This document shows, in pieces, positions 18,801 to 27,193 of a stretch of DNA of 58,852 nt; the first letter of the stretch is position 1, and the number at the start of each line of letters is the position of its first letter. The notes under the pieces are model-generated. The model worked only from the letters and a program-made list of their open reading frames with translations. It ran no database searches and was not told the DNA's origin. The position numbers and the translations under genes are program-made. Origin of the DNA: Phaeodactylibacter sp964397205 (GTDB lineage Bacteria > Bacteroidota > Bacteroidia > Chitinophagales > Saprospiraceae); NCBI GenBank assembly GCA_964397205.1, contig CAYNIT010000002.1, positions 1 to 58,852 of the forward strand, in the 5' to 3' direction.

Positions 18801-20549
18801 TTCCAATTGGCCAATTTCTCCCAAGCAAAGCGCTGTAGGGCCGCTGATGACAGGTGGCACGGGCTGGGCTTCGTTGACTGTGAAGGAACTCGTGCCGGTG
18901 CAGCCGGCAGCATTAGTCACGGTGACCGTGTAGGTGCCAGGGGCCGCTACAGAAATGGAGGGCGTTTCATCCCCAGAAGACCAGGCGTACTGCTCGAATA
19001 GACCCGCCACTTCCAGTTGAGCCAGGCTTCCGGGGCAGAGGGTTTCGTCTCCAACGATGACCGGGGAGGGCTGCGTAGCTTGCCCTACGGTATAGCTGGC
19101 CGTGCCTTCACATCCGTTAAAATCGGTCACAGTTACTGTATAGGTGCCCGGTCCTAGTACATTGAAAACATTTGTACTTGTTCCATCGGGCCAGAGGTAG
19201 TCCTGATACATTTCCACTACTTCTAGCTGGGCGGTCTCGCCCGGGCAAATTTCGGTTGGACCGATTATAGTTGGAACAGGTGGAGGAGTGGCTGAGACCT
19301 GGAAGTTAGCGGTACCCTCGCATCCATTGGCATCAGTCACGGTAACTGTGTATAACCCCGGTGTAAATACCTCAATGGTTGGGCTCGTTTGATTGGTATT
19401 CCAAAGGTAGCTCGCGTAGCCGGGGTCAGCAGTTAACAAAGCAGAACTGCCGGCGCAGAAGGTAGGGCTTCCGCTGATATTGACCACAGGCGGAGGAAAC
19501 TCTTGTACCTGAACGGAGGCTGTGCTGCTGCAGCCGGCGGCGTTGGTGGCGGTGACGCTGTAGGTGCCTCCGGCAAGGATGTTGGTGCTTGGCCCGAACC
19601 CACCATTAGACCAGTTGTAGGAGGAAAGGTTATCGGGGGTAACGGTAAGGGTGCCGCTTTCGCCGGTACAGATGGTGAGGTCTCCGCTGATGGATAGCGG
19701 AGGGATGCCGGCGGCGGTAACAGTCACCGTAATTGTTTCGGAGCAGCTTCCTTCTGTGGCGGTCAGATTGTAAGTGAAAGTACCCGTCACGCCATTGGGT
19801 ATGGTAACTGTGGGGTTGAGCACAAAGGGGTTAGATAAGTAGGGCATCCCGCCGTCCGGAGAAGTCCATTCGAAAATCGTGGATGGTGATGTGCCTTCCA
19901 TCACGATGTCGAAAGTAACGCCTGGCCCGCCGGGGCAAACATCCCAGCTTGGCGTATAGGAAAGGACATTGAGGGCGCAGGGGTTGCAGTTCAGGTTATC
20001 AGATGCTGTGCCTCCCCAGGAGAGCTCGAAGGAGGTGTTGTTGCCGGAGAAGTTATCAACGGCCAGATAGAAGCCCTGTCCAGGCTGTACTTCAATTTCC
20101 GAAACGAAGCCATCTCCGCCGGCTCCCTCCGAGTTGTCTGCAGCGCCGGTACTCAGCCCGGTATCGCTACTGCCCGCCGCGTAGGAGCAGCGGATGGGGG
20201 ACCCCAGGTTGCCGCAGTTGGCATCCGGGCCGTAAACTGCAAAGTCGTAGTCAGCAGAGCCATTTGGCGAGATAGTAAATGTGATGAATTCTCCGGGAAT
20301 GGTGTTGCCGTTAAATTCGAAGTAGTACCAAACTGTATTCAGTTCGCCGCTGGACAGGCAACCCTGGTTGTTATTGGGGTTGCCAAAGTCGTCCACGGCT
20401 CCGCCACCCTGGGGATTGAAGGAGGTAGTACCACTGGTACAAATAACCTCGGCTCCTTCGCAATCAGAGCTGTTCTGAGCTAGCAGGGCAAAGGGAGTTA
20501 AAACAGATAGCAGATAAGGCAGCAGGCTTAAGTAGTAGTTGGCTCTCAT
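12885..20549 (-). CDS. Giant T9SS surface protein with 24 tandem modules (adhesin-like)
   Basis: 2554 residues. Signal peptide 1-25 (ending FALLAQ). An N-terminal domain at about 26-185 is shared with the neighbour (the WYYFEFNGN, DYDFAVYGPD and PGQGFYLAVDNF segments). An Ig/PKD-like domain lies at about 190-284. Then 24 modules of about 70 residues (285-1965), each with the pattern I-x-G-x-x-x-F-C ... Y-x-W-S-x-G ... G-x-Y-x-L-T-V-T-D-x-N-G-C. Four longer PKD-like modules (LDCxxxSVLLDGS; 1965-2300), one SprB-like repeat (about 2300-2372, GGTSPYLYSFNGQPY), a last PKD-like module and a T9SS type B sorting domain follow (2459-2554; YAPNAFSPNGDNSNDVF, FEVYNRWGEPVF; TIGR04131 type). Probably a cell-surface filament for adhesion or gliding. 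No catalytic domain seen. Confidence 0.93.
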   Translation of the reverse strand: MRANYYLSLLPYLLSVLTPFALLAQNSSDCEGAEVICTSGTTSFNPQGGGAVDDFGNPNNNQGCLSSGELNTVWYYFEFNGNTIPGEFITFTISPNGSADYDFAVYGPDANCGNLGSPIRCSYAAGSSDTGLSTGAADNSEGAGGDGFVSEIEVQPGQGFYLAVDNFSGNNTSFELSWGGTASDNLNCNPCALNVLSYTPSWDVCPGGPGVTFDIVMEGTSPSTIFEWTSPDGGMPYLSNPFVLNPTVTIPNGVTGTFTYNLTATEGSCSETITVTVTAAGIPPLSISGDLTICTGESGTLTVTPDNLSSYNWSNGGFGPSTNILAGGTYSVTATNAAGCSSTASVQVQEFPPPVVNISGSPTFCAGSSALLTADPGYASYLWNTNQTSPTIEVFTPGLYTVTVTDANGCEGTANFQVSATPPPVPTIIGPTEICPGETAQLEVVEMYQDYLWPDGTSTNVFNVLGPGTYTVTVTDFNGCEGTASYTVGQATQPSPVIVGDETLCPGSLAQLEVAGLFEQYAWSSGDETPSISVAAPGTYTVTVTNAAGCTGTSSFTVNEAQPVPPVISGPTALCLGEIGQLEATSGYASYLWSTGSTVATAPISSPGTFSLTVTDIDGCELVSTYTVAEALPPSPVIEGNTTFCEGSGTTLTLGQTYESYAWSTGSTAPSIEVSAPGTISVTVTNSSGCEGTANVNLNLAPTPVAEIAGPDQICPDAVATLATAPGFSSYQWSAGSVTHTQSVLAPGVYSLTVTNASGCEGETSFTVGQAPSPSPLIEGPTEYCAGGAAQLSVSGSYTSVNWSNAQSGSSILADQPGLYEVTVENAEGCTGTASVTITENPLPQPAITAPAGFCGGTSATLSTTPGYDAYLWSDGSDGVATEVLVGGTYSLSVTDNNGCEGSTSVEVEMYEPPTPVIEGPASICEGDTAELTASGGTYLSFQWSNASTDPSTTVSSSGNYTLTVTDLNGCSGTAETQLEVTPNPSASISGALEFCAGSSATLEGPAGLASYQWSNGSNSSAIYPDSAGTYALTVTDANGCQNNASVELSVNPLPDAEIQGLLSFCADGSTTLSAPAGLGYAWSDGSSSPSISVSTPGDYSVTVEDSNNCANSDTVSVEEVEELLPQINGPSSFCSGESITLAGEIGYETYSWSNGAAGPAITVDTAGTYSLTVVDANGCQGQQSIMVTENELPEATIEGTPAFCAGSSTSLSAAPGFSAYLWSDSSTTAGLTAEQPGSYSLTVTDANGCQASTSVQVEELPLPEPQIEGAFSFCPQDSSTLSLSTGYASYNWSNGASTPSIVVNQAGNFSINVIDENGCAGADTVTTQLLDRPAPAIEGALAYCAGESTVLQSDGAYAAYAWSDGSNGPTALIDTPGEVLLTVTDGNGCTASTSATVVENPLPEPTISGPEQFCAGSSTFLVGAAGFQDYQWNTQDSSSSISVATGGTYTLSVTDANGCQGTADFELEAVPLPEPSIIGTPQFCPGDSTTLNADQNYSSYLWTGGAATSSVTISEAGDLTLTVSNEWGCTGSTTLEVSLYDTEVPQIDAPAAFCPEGSASLQAESGFANYLWSSNQTAPDITVQEPGNYSLTVTDANGCTSSSSVSLDVFEVEKPAIDGPSGFCQSSTAELQADPGFAAYEWSNGANTPSINTSEGGLYRLTVTDANGCIASNSFQLTENPLPNVTIGGSTAFCPGGFAVLNAGDTYDEYLWSDGSTEPELQVSQEGNYSLTVTDENGCVNSAEVEVSEQAELSPVISGALAFCPGSSTELSAGSGFTEYNWSTGSQGTRLQVSEPGTYAVTVTDASGCSGETSVEVDVYAQTVIDIDGAAGFCQGESAELAVNGDGISTYDWSQGSFEPSISVQQPGTYSVTITDTNGCQATASREVEEYPLPEFDISGQTYFCQGSTTLLAGPEGFAAYEWSDGSTGNELSVGAPGPYALEVTDDNGCQALESLLVEEIPLPQADAGSGAALTCEQTALTLGGPGTVTGPDFTYQWQGPGITADNEQALYPEVESPGTYQLLVRDTLHGCVSMPATVEVTQDTDLPSVLLSADDTLDCATASVLIDGSASDSGPDFSFTWYDNAEQLIATGTDTLTVEQSGTYFLEIADARNGCRRRESITITEDYATPAAEAGPSQRLDCAQTSVLLDGSGSSQGEALYYEWQDEAGQLISTGPTCEVSSPGWHFLTLLNLQNGCQSRDSALVTENTTPPLADAGPDRSIDCLSPTVTLDGSGSSTGVNFTQEWAFETPDNIVGDGLSLSASESGTYLLIVTNQDNQCESVAAVEVNENSAAPEALLTESDGPTCFGDEDGSIAILGVEGGTSPYLYSFNGQPYNAETQFAGLGAGTYSLAVQDAIGCEYELSIELKEGNDLWVDAGPDRDVSLGERLQLLAATAIPVSELQQLRWSGPDSLSCADCPSPELMPSTSGLYTIEIADSNGCTASDELRIFLDKSRQVYAPNAFSPNGDNSNDVFFLQSGPEVVNINFFEVYNRWGEPVFFVRNAPANDPDFGWDGSFRGELMNGAVFVWQAEVEFVDGETALFKGEVLLMR
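14650..19700 (-). repeat. Array of 24 diverged ~210-bp coding repeats
   Basis: The 24 modules of the giant protein correspond to a DNA period of about 210 bases. Units are diverged in DNA but share the codons for the FC and NGC ends; the commonest shared phrase translates to SLTVTDANGC. The array is a natural substrate for recombination and a risk for short-read misassembly. Confidence 0.85.
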
Positions 20550-20893
20550 ACGGATGTTTTTCTTATTTGTCTTTCAGTTTCTGGGGAGCAATAATTGATG
20601 CTCGATCAATTACCTGCAGTTAGTCTTGAGAATGGGCAATAGGATTACAGTGAAGACAGATTAAACCGGGCGTGTCATAGGTATGCAAACAAATTTAAGA
20701 TATATCCAAAAGAAAAGTAAGAATTGGCCCATTATCCTGTTACAATATAGCGCTTGACGTGGCAATGTTGATATAAGGGGAGAACGTGACATGGATAAAC
20801 CCGCTTTAAAGGCGTTGTGGGGGGACACACCTTTATAGCCCATACAGCAGCAAAAAGGGGATGCCACGCGCAGTTTATGCGGAGCTGGGCGGC
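20550..20893. other. Intergenic region between the two giant genes (344 bases)
   Basis: No credible ORF or RNA gene is seen. The region holds the leader of the 2554-residue gene, including a possible -7 box at 20690-20697. The 3' end of the neighbouring gene shows only a weak four-base stem near 20876, so no convincing terminator separates the two genes. Confidence 0.5.
20690..20697 (-). promoter_or_regulatory. Possible -7 box for the 2554-residue gene
   Basis: On the minus strand this reads TAAATTTG, an exact TAnnTTTG match, about 140 bases before the start codon. No -33 TTTG lies at 19-21 bases. Evidence is the single box. Confidence 0.3.
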
Positions 20894-23800
20894 TTAGCGC
20901 AGCAGGTGCACCCCGCCTTCGAACAGTTCCACCTCTCCATCGATGAATTCTATTTCAACCAGGTAGACGAAGTAGCCGATGTCGAGCAATTGGCCGCGGA
21001 ACCGGCCGTCCCAGCCCAGCCGGGGCTCATTGGGCGGGAAATTGCGCCGCTCAAACACCTGGTTGCCCCATCGGTCGAATATGGCTAAACGGCGTATCCG
21101 TTCAACATCCGGCCCGGCAAAAACAGTGAACAGATCGTTGCTGCCGTCCACATTAGCCGAAAAGGCGTTGGGAATGTATACTTTCCGGTCTTTGGCTACA
21201 ATAACCCGCATTTGATCGGTAGCCTGGCAGCCATTGGTATCCGTGACGGCGATGGTGTAGAGGGTGCTCTCCTGAGGCTGGTCTTCCCATAACAAGCAGC
21301 TGTCGCAGGCAGCAGTATCCGCCGGTGACCAGGCAATTTCAGCAATTTGCGCCTCGTTCAGGTTAGTTTGTGCGTAGAGCAGGACACTTGTGCCGAGCGG
21401 TATCCTCTGATCTTCTCCCAGTTCCACGATTACTTCCTGCCCCCCTGCGATGTCCACCGTTTGTTGCAGCTCACAGCCAGCCGCATCCTGCACGGTCAAG
21501 CTGTAGGTGCCGGGGGCAAGGTTGGTGTAACTGGATTGGGCGGAGAAAGGGGCACCGTCCAAGCTGTAAACATAGGGCGGCGTACCGCCTTCTACGCTGT
21601 CTACGCTAATGGCCCCATCCTGTTCTCCAGCGCAATCGGGGGGAAGCACCGAAAGGCTGAAACCAGCAGGGATATCGTCGAGTGCTTCAACCACCGCTGT
21701 AGCCGCAGCCACGCAGCCATTGCCTTCATCCGTAACTGTGAGGCTGTAGGTGCCAGGCTGCCCGACGGTATGCACCAGGGCATTGCCGCCTTCGAATCCA
21801 CCGGGGCCGCTCCAATCGTACTGGTAGTCACTGCCTACGGAAGAGCCCTGGCCGGAGAGGCTCGCGTTGGTTTCCAGGCAGTTGATTTGGCCCTCTGCAT
21901 TCAAAACAGCGGCAGGCGCTTGCACGTCTTGTTCCACCAGCACGGAGTCCATGGCTTGGCAACCGTTAGCCGGATCGGTGACGATGAAGAAGTACCAACC
22001 CGGGTCATTGGTAGTGTAGCTGCTGTTCGATGCTCCGGGGATCAGGGCTTGCGGGCTGCCCTGTGCCCAGGCGAGTTCCGGCTGTCCGGCGGGGACGTGG
22101 GCGGATCCGCTTATCTCCACCACGCTGTCCCGGCAGTCCAGCTGCCCTACATTGGGGTTGAGGACAGCAGTAGGTACAGCAAAGTCGCCCGCTACGCTTA
22201 CGCTGGCGGTATTGCGGCAGCCGGTAGAAGTGTCCAGAACGGACAGGGTGTAAAGGCCAGTTTGGGTAGCCTGATACACCAGGCCGTCGGCGCCCGCTAT
22301 GGTGTCCCCATCGGGGTTCAGCCATTGGTAGGCGAAGGTAGGCCCGCTTTGGCTGCCGCTGCCGTCCAGGCTTACGCTTGGGGTATTGCAGTCCAGGGTA
22401 TCAGGTGGAGCGAGCGTTGCCGTCGGCGTAAAGCTGAGGTCCTCTAGGACAAGTTCAGCAGTTGCTGATACACAGCCTGTAAGGGTATCGATAACGGTAA
22501 GGCTGTAATTGCCCGGCAGATCTACCTCGGGAGCGGGCAATTGACTATTGGCCGTACTGATGCCGGGGCCCTCCCATTGGTAAGCCAGTTGAGCATCTCC
22601 TCCGCTGGCTGGCCCCAGCGCCACTACGGGATGGTCGCAATCAAGTTGGGGCGGGTTGCCCGGCATGGCTTCGGGCGGAGCGGTATCTTCCAGCAAGAGG
22701 CTGTCGGCGGCCCGGCAATTGAATTGGTTGATGACGCGAACCGAGTACCAACCGGGGGTGGAGGTGCTGATGTCAGGGGTAGTAGCACCAGTAGACCAGA
22801 GGATGTCATCTGCCTCCGTTTCTACGCTCAGGAGGTTGGTTTCGCCAGTGCAGAGGAAGGAATCGCCCCGGATTTGCGCCTCCGGCAGTTCGTAGGATTT
22901 GAGCGACCAGCTGTTTTCGTTGAAACAGCCTACGCTATCGGTCACGGTGACGCTGTACATGCCTGGCTCCTGTACGTTGATCTGTTGGGTGGTAGCACCA
23001 TTGTTCCAGTTGTACTGTTCAAATCCGGGCGCTGCGCTCAGCGTCGTCGTCTCGCCGGGGCAAATGCCAATCGGCGCCTCAATATCCGGCGCTGGCACTT
23101 CGAAGACTTTCACGACGGTCACTGCTTGCCCTACGCAGCCCAGGCTGTCGCGCACAATGACCCCGTAGGCCCCTTCCTCGGATACCTCAATGCTGGGCGT
23201 GGTAGCGCCAGTGGTCCATTCTATGGAAGCCCATTGGCCGCTTACTTCCAGCTGGGTGGTATTTCCGAGGCAAATATTCTGGGCATTGGACAGGCCGGGA
23301 TTGGGGGGCGGCTGCAGGAATACTTCGGTTGTATCGGTACTCCGGCAGCCATTGCTGTCGGTTACCGTTACGATGTACAGGCCGCTTTGGCTGGCGCTGA
23401 TACCTTCGGAATGGGCGCCGGTATTCCATTGGTAGTCCTCAAAGCCCGCTGCTGCCGAGAAGGTAAGCGTTGTGCCGGCACAGTCCGAAAGGTAAGGGGG
23501 CGCGTTGGCGCTCGGGCGTTCGAAGGCATTTACCTCCAAACTGTCCGTGGCCTGGCAGCCAAAATCGTTGGTAGCCGTTACCGCGTACGTTCCGCTCTGG
23601 CTGATGGACAGCTCGCCGCCACTGTCGCCTGTAGACCAAGCGAAACTACTGGCGTTGGCGCTATTGGCGGAAAGCCTTACGGTATCTCCTTCGCAGAAAG
23701 CGGCTATGGGAGGGAGATCGATATCGGTGCCCTCTACATCTGCTACTGCCAAGCTAGCGGAGCCGGAGCATCCGGCTTCGTCGGTAACGGTGACTTCGTA

Positions 23801-26800
23801 ATTGCCTGCTTGGCCCACAGTGAGGGAGGCGGTGGTATCCCCGCTGGACCAAAGTAGGCTGGGGTAAGGCTCAAGGATGCTCAGTACACTGGAGTCGCCC
23901 GGGCATAGGCTGGAGTCGCCAAAGAGCTGGGGGGAAGGTTCCGGCAGGGCTTGGGCAAAAGCCGTATCCCGGCTGGTACATCCAAAGGCATTGGTAGCGG
24001 CCAGGCTGTAGCGCCCTTCCTGGCTGAGTTCGATTTGAGAGCCGGTAGCGCCGTTGCTCCAGCTGAAGCTTACCGTGTCGGGGCTGCTGGCTTCCAGCGT
24101 AGCGGATTCGCTCGCGCAGAACGATACGGTATCGGGCAAATTCAGCACAGGGTACTCGTTGACCGTAAGGTCGAAAGCTCCCACGCCCTGGCATCCCGAA
24201 GCATCAGTGACGGTAAGGGTGTAGGTGCCGGCCTGTTGGGCTAGAATGGCTGCGCTGTCGCTGCCGTTGGACCAGCTGTAGGAAAGGAAGCTGGTATCGA
24301 TACTGATCAGAGCGGTGTCGCCATCACAGATGGCAGCGGGCCCTTGCAGGTTGAATTCGATTGCCGGCAATTCTGTAATGCTGAAGAACAACTCATTGGA
24401 GCAATCGTTGGTATCAACCACTGCTACGGCGTAGCTCCCCGGGCTGTCAAAGGTAGCGGAGGAGCCAGTGCTGCCATCCGGCCAGGTTATGGCGGAAAAG
24501 GCATCTTCTCCGGTGATGCTGAGCGTGGTCGATTCCTGATAGCAAAAGGACTGAGGGCCCTCCAGCTGAATTGGGATCGGGCTGTTCTCAATAGCATTTA
24601 CTACCCCGCTGTTGGTGCAGCCATTGGCATCAGTCACCGTGAGCGCGTAGGCGCCTGCCTGATTGACCTGTATGCTCTGGCTAGTGGCACTGTTGGACCA
24701 CAAATAGGCGGCATAGCCTGCCCCGGCATCCAAGGCTACTGTATTGCCTTCACAAAACTCCAGCTGATCGGGCAGGTCCATCTGCGGGATGGGCACTTCT
24801 TCGACGATTAGGGCGGTGCTGCCCTGACAGCCGTTCTGATCGGTCACAGTAAGTTCGTAAACGCCTGGCGTATCCAGGCTAATTTGCTGGCTGTCCAACC
24901 CATTGCTCCATTGGTAATCCTCATAGCCCGGATCGCCCTGCAGCAGGAGGGTGCTGTCCGTGCATAGCTTGTCGTTGCCAATGATGCTGGGTTGAGGCAG
25001 AGGAGATTCAAGCACCTCGGCGGAGTCAATGGCGGAGCAGCCGTTATTGCCTGTGATGGTGAGGCGGTACCATCCGGCACTGTCGACGGTCAGGGTGGGG
25101 GAGGTGCTGCCGTCCGGCCACTCGTAGCTGCTCTGCCCGGGCTGGGCCGACAGCGTGACCGAGGCTCCGGTACAAAAACGGTAGGGGCCCGACAGCCCGC
25201 TTGCCGGAAGGGGCTCTTCCTGCACCTCTATCGTATCCGCTGCTGTACAGCCAAAGGCATTGGTGACGGTCAGGCTATAATTGCCGGGGCTGGAAACTGA
25301 AATGCTGTCGGCACCGCTGCCGTTGCTCCAGGCGTAGGAAGTATAAACCCCCAGGGCCTGCAACGCAATGCTTCCCCCTGCACAGTAACTGGTTGATGCC
25401 GGGAGATCCAGATCAGGCTTGGGCAGTTCAGCGATGGTGAAGGTGGTATCTCCGCGGCAGCCATTGGCATTGGTGACCGTAAGGCTGTAATTGCCGGGGG
25501 TATCTACTGTAAGTGTGGGGGTGCTGGAGAGCCCTGCCCAGTCATAACTGGCGTAGGTTGCAGATAAACCAACAGTCACCGAAGCTTCCTCGCAGAAGCT
25601 GGTATCCCCGGCGACAACCGGCACCGGCGCATCGTAAGCTTCCACCAGCAAGCTGTCTTCGTACACACAGCCAAAGGTATCGGTAGCGGCCAGTTGATAG
25701 GTGCCGGCATTGTCCACTGGCAGCAAAGTATCTGTTGAACCGCCGCTCCACTCATATTCAGCCCAGCTGCCGCTGGCCGTCAGGGTGTCCGCAGCATCCG
25801 GGCAGAGGCCGGCGGGGCCCTGTATTTCCAAATCCTGCAGCGGGGCATCCTGTACGGGGAAAGCAGCGGTGCCTACGCAGCCCTCGGGGCTCGTTATCTG
25901 TAATGCATAGCCGCCAGCCTGATCTACAAGCAGAAAGGAGTCCGTACTGCCGCCTGTCCAGAGGTAGTTGTCTTGCCCGGCGGGCCCGTAGAGCGTATCG
26001 ACTGCCCCGGCGCAGAGGAACGTATCCCCGCTGATTTGCGGTTGCGGGCTGGGCAACGCTTCCACTTCAATGGCCCGGCTTATGGTACATACGCCATTGG
26101 GCGGGGTAAGAGTCAGGCCGTAGGTACCGCCTTCGTTTACCGTGATGGAGGAGGTGGTAGAGCCATCGCTCCACAGGTAGGTGGCAAAGCCCGGCCCTGC
26201 ATCCAGCAGTATGGAATCGCCCTCGCAGAAGGTGGCTTCACGCTCGACCATAACCGTCGGCGTAGGCTCCACGCTCAGGCTGATGGTGTCGTAGTTGATG
26301 CAATCGCCGGAAGCCACTTCCAGTTCGTAGGTGACCGTGCCGGCATAACCATCCGGGAAAGTAAGCGCCGGACTCGGGCTGTTGGGGTCATCGAGAAAGG
26401 TTTCCTCTCCGTTGAAGCCTCGCCAGGTATATTGCTCATAGCCGGTGGCGTAGGTGACTTCTGCTTCTAGGAGATAGGGCACATCCCCACTGCAGAGGGT
26501 GGTGTCCTCTCCCAGGCTGACTACCTGCTGATCGCATTCCGGGTTGACGCCGCAGTCCAGATAAGGAGCAGCGCTTCCGCTAAAGGAAATATTGAAGCCC
26601 TCGGAAATGGAATTGGCATCGGCATTGTTGGGGAACTCATTGACATAAAGGTAAAAGCCCTGGCCCGGCTCCACTACCACCGGCGCTACGTAGCCGTTGC
26701 CGAAGGGGCCTTCGCCCAAGTCGGTTTCGCCATTGCCCAAGCCAGTGGAGGGGCAGAAACCGCAGTCGAAGGTGTTATTGGAAATGGCCCAGGCGTAGGA

Positions 26801-27193
26801 GCAGCGAATGGGATCCCCTAGGTTTTCGCAAGCCTGGCCGGGCGCGAACAAAGAGAAGTCATAGTCGGGTTCTTCGCCGTCGCCGTACAGCTCGAAGGGG
26901 GTAATGCTAAAGCGCAGCTCACTGCCGGGCGGCATGTCGTCTCGGAAGCTGAAATAAAGCCAAACGGCGGAAGACTCTCCGGTCAGCTGACACCCCAGCC
27001 CGTTATCGGGATCGTTAAAGTCGGCCACATCGCCCCCGGAGTCGGGTACCGATACATCCGTATCTTCGCATACTACAATGGCACCGTTGCAATCGGAAGG
27101 GTTTTGTGCTAGGAGCCCCAAGGGCAATAGCAGCAAAAAGCTGAGTAAACGGTTTTTGAGTGTTCTAGGCCGCATGTCAATAGTTTTTTCCAC
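20894..27193 (-). CDS. Giant T9SS surface protein with 17 tandem modules (paralogue)
   Basis: 2099 residues from ATG 27193; an ATG at 27175 (MRPRTLKNRL) gives a more usual signal peptide and may be the true start. Same plan as the gene beside it: signal peptide ending LGLLAQ, N-terminal domain (about 31-215, with VWLYFSFRD, DYDFSLFAPG and PGQGFYLYVNEF), an Ig-like domain, 17 modules of about 70 residues (315-1505) with the FC ... GC pair, four LDC-type PKD-like modules, one SprB-like repeat (GGTPPYVYSLDGAPF), a last PKD-like module with CDSC, and a type B T9SS sorting domain (YIPNAFSANVDGSNDLF, LAIFDRWGNQVF). It differs by having 7 fewer modules and extra Cys in the N-domain (CGFC). Likely arose with its neighbour by tandem duplication; probable adhesin. 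Confidence 0.93.
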   Translation of the reverse strand: MEKTIDMRPRTLKNRLLSFLLLLPLGLLAQNPSDCNGAIVVCEDTDVSVPDSGGDVADFNDPDNGLGCQLTGESSAVWLYFSFRDDMPPGSELRFSITPFELYGDGEEPDYDFSLFAPGQACENLGDPIRCSYAWAISNNTFDCGFCPSTGLGNGETDLGEGPFGNGYVAPVVVEPGQGFYLYVNEFPNNADANSISEGFNISFSGSAAPYLDCGVNPECDQQVVSLGEDTTLCSGDVPYLLEAEVTYATGYEQYTWRGFNGEETFLDDPNSPSPALTFPDGYAGTVTYELEVASGDCINYDTISLSVEPTPTVMVEREATFCEGDSILLDAGPGFATYLWSDGSTTSSITVNEGGTYGLTLTPPNGVCTISRAIEVEALPSPQPQISGDTFLCAGAVDTLYGPAGQDNYLWTGGSTDSFLLVDQAGGYALQITSPEGCVGTAAFPVQDAPLQDLEIQGPAGLCPDAADTLTASGSWAEYEWSGGSTDTLLPVDNAGTYQLAATDTFGCVYEDSLLVEAYDAPVPVVAGDTSFCEEASVTVGLSATYASYDWAGLSSTPTLTVDTPGNYSLTVTNANGCRGDTTFTIAELPKPDLDLPASTSYCAGGSIALQALGVYTSYAWSNGSGADSISVSSPGNYSLTVTNAFGCTAADTIEVQEEPLPASGLSGPYRFCTGASVTLSAQPGQSSYEWPDGSTSPTLTVDSAGWYRLTITGNNGCSAIDSAEVLESPLPQPSIIGNDKLCTDSTLLLQGDPGYEDYQWSNGLDSQQISLDTPGVYELTVTDQNGCQGSTALIVEEVPIPQMDLPDQLEFCEGNTVALDAGAGYAAYLWSNSATSQSIQVNQAGAYALTVTDANGCTNSGVVNAIENSPIPIQLEGPQSFCYQESTTLSITGEDAFSAITWPDGSTGSSATFDSPGSYAVAVVDTNDCSNELFFSITELPAIEFNLQGPAAICDGDTALISIDTSFLSYSWSNGSDSAAILAQQAGTYTLTVTDASGCQGVGAFDLTVNEYPVLNLPDTVSFCASESATLEASSPDTVSFSWSNGATGSQIELSQEGRYSLAATNAFGCTSRDTAFAQALPEPSPQLFGDSSLCPGDSSVLSILEPYPSLLWSSGDTTASLTVGQAGNYEVTVTDEAGCSGSASLAVADVEGTDIDLPPIAAFCEGDTVRLSANSANASSFAWSTGDSGGELSISQSGTYAVTATNDFGCQATDSLEVNAFERPSANAPPYLSDCAGTTLTFSAAAGFEDYQWNTGAHSEGISASQSGLYIVTVTDSNGCRSTDTTEVFLQPPPNPGLSNAQNICLGNTTQLEVSGQWASIEWTTGATTPSIEVSEEGAYGVIVRDSLGCVGQAVTVVKVFEVPAPDIEAPIGICPGETTTLSAAPGFEQYNWNNGATTQQINVQEPGMYSVTVTDSVGCFNENSWSLKSYELPEAQIRGDSFLCTGETNLLSVETEADDILWSTGATTPDISTSTPGWYSVRVINQFNCRAADSLLLEDTAPPEAMPGNPPQLDCDHPVVALGPASGGDAQLAYQWEGPGISTANSQLPAPEVDLPGNYSLTVIDTLTGCVSATAELVLEDLSFTPTATLAPPDTLDCNTPSVSLDGSGSQSGPTFAYQWLNPDGDTIAGADGLVYQATQTGLYTLSVLDTSTGCRNTASVSVAGDFAVPTAVLNPNVGQLDCRDSVVEISGSAHVPAGQPELAWAQGSPQALIPGASNSSYTTNDPGWYFFIVTDPANGCQAMDSVLVEQDVQAPAAVLNAEGQINCLETNASLSGQGSSVGSDYQYDWSGPGGFEGGNALVHTVGQPGTYSLTVTDEGNGCVAAATAVVEALDDIPAGFSLSVLPPDCAGEQDGAISVDSVEGGTPPYVYSLDGAPFSAQSSYTNLAPGTYSLTVQDAAGCELQQTVDIAGGQEVIVELGEDQRIPLGTSVLLYAQTNLNEAQIAEIAWSPADTAACDSCLLWEDQPQESTLYTIAVTDTNGCQATDQMRVIVAKDRKVYIPNAFSANVDGSNDLFTVFAGPDVERIRRLAIFDRWGNQVFERRNFPPNEPRLGWDGRFRGQLLDIGYFVYLVEIEFIDGEVELFEGGVHLLR
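22680..26250 (-). repeat. Array of 17 diverged ~210-bp coding repeats
   Basis: The DNA counterpart of the 17 protein modules (two Cys per module, W-S-x-G core). It is the same unit as in the neighbouring gene, but with more variable opening tripeptides (LPD, LEG, IEA). Confidence 0.8.

Noticed and set aside
22541..23857. 438-residue plus-strand ORF (and 21347-22447, 366 residues) within the giant gene
   Set aside because: Antisense frame of the repetitive GC-rich coding array; composition is Gly/Ala/Arg-rich and without domains, and the opposite frame is clearly real.
14650..26250. Regular ~210-bp repeats as a CRISPR or satellite array
   Set aside because: Repeats are coding, in frame, diverged, and have no short identical repeat plus unique spacer pattern.
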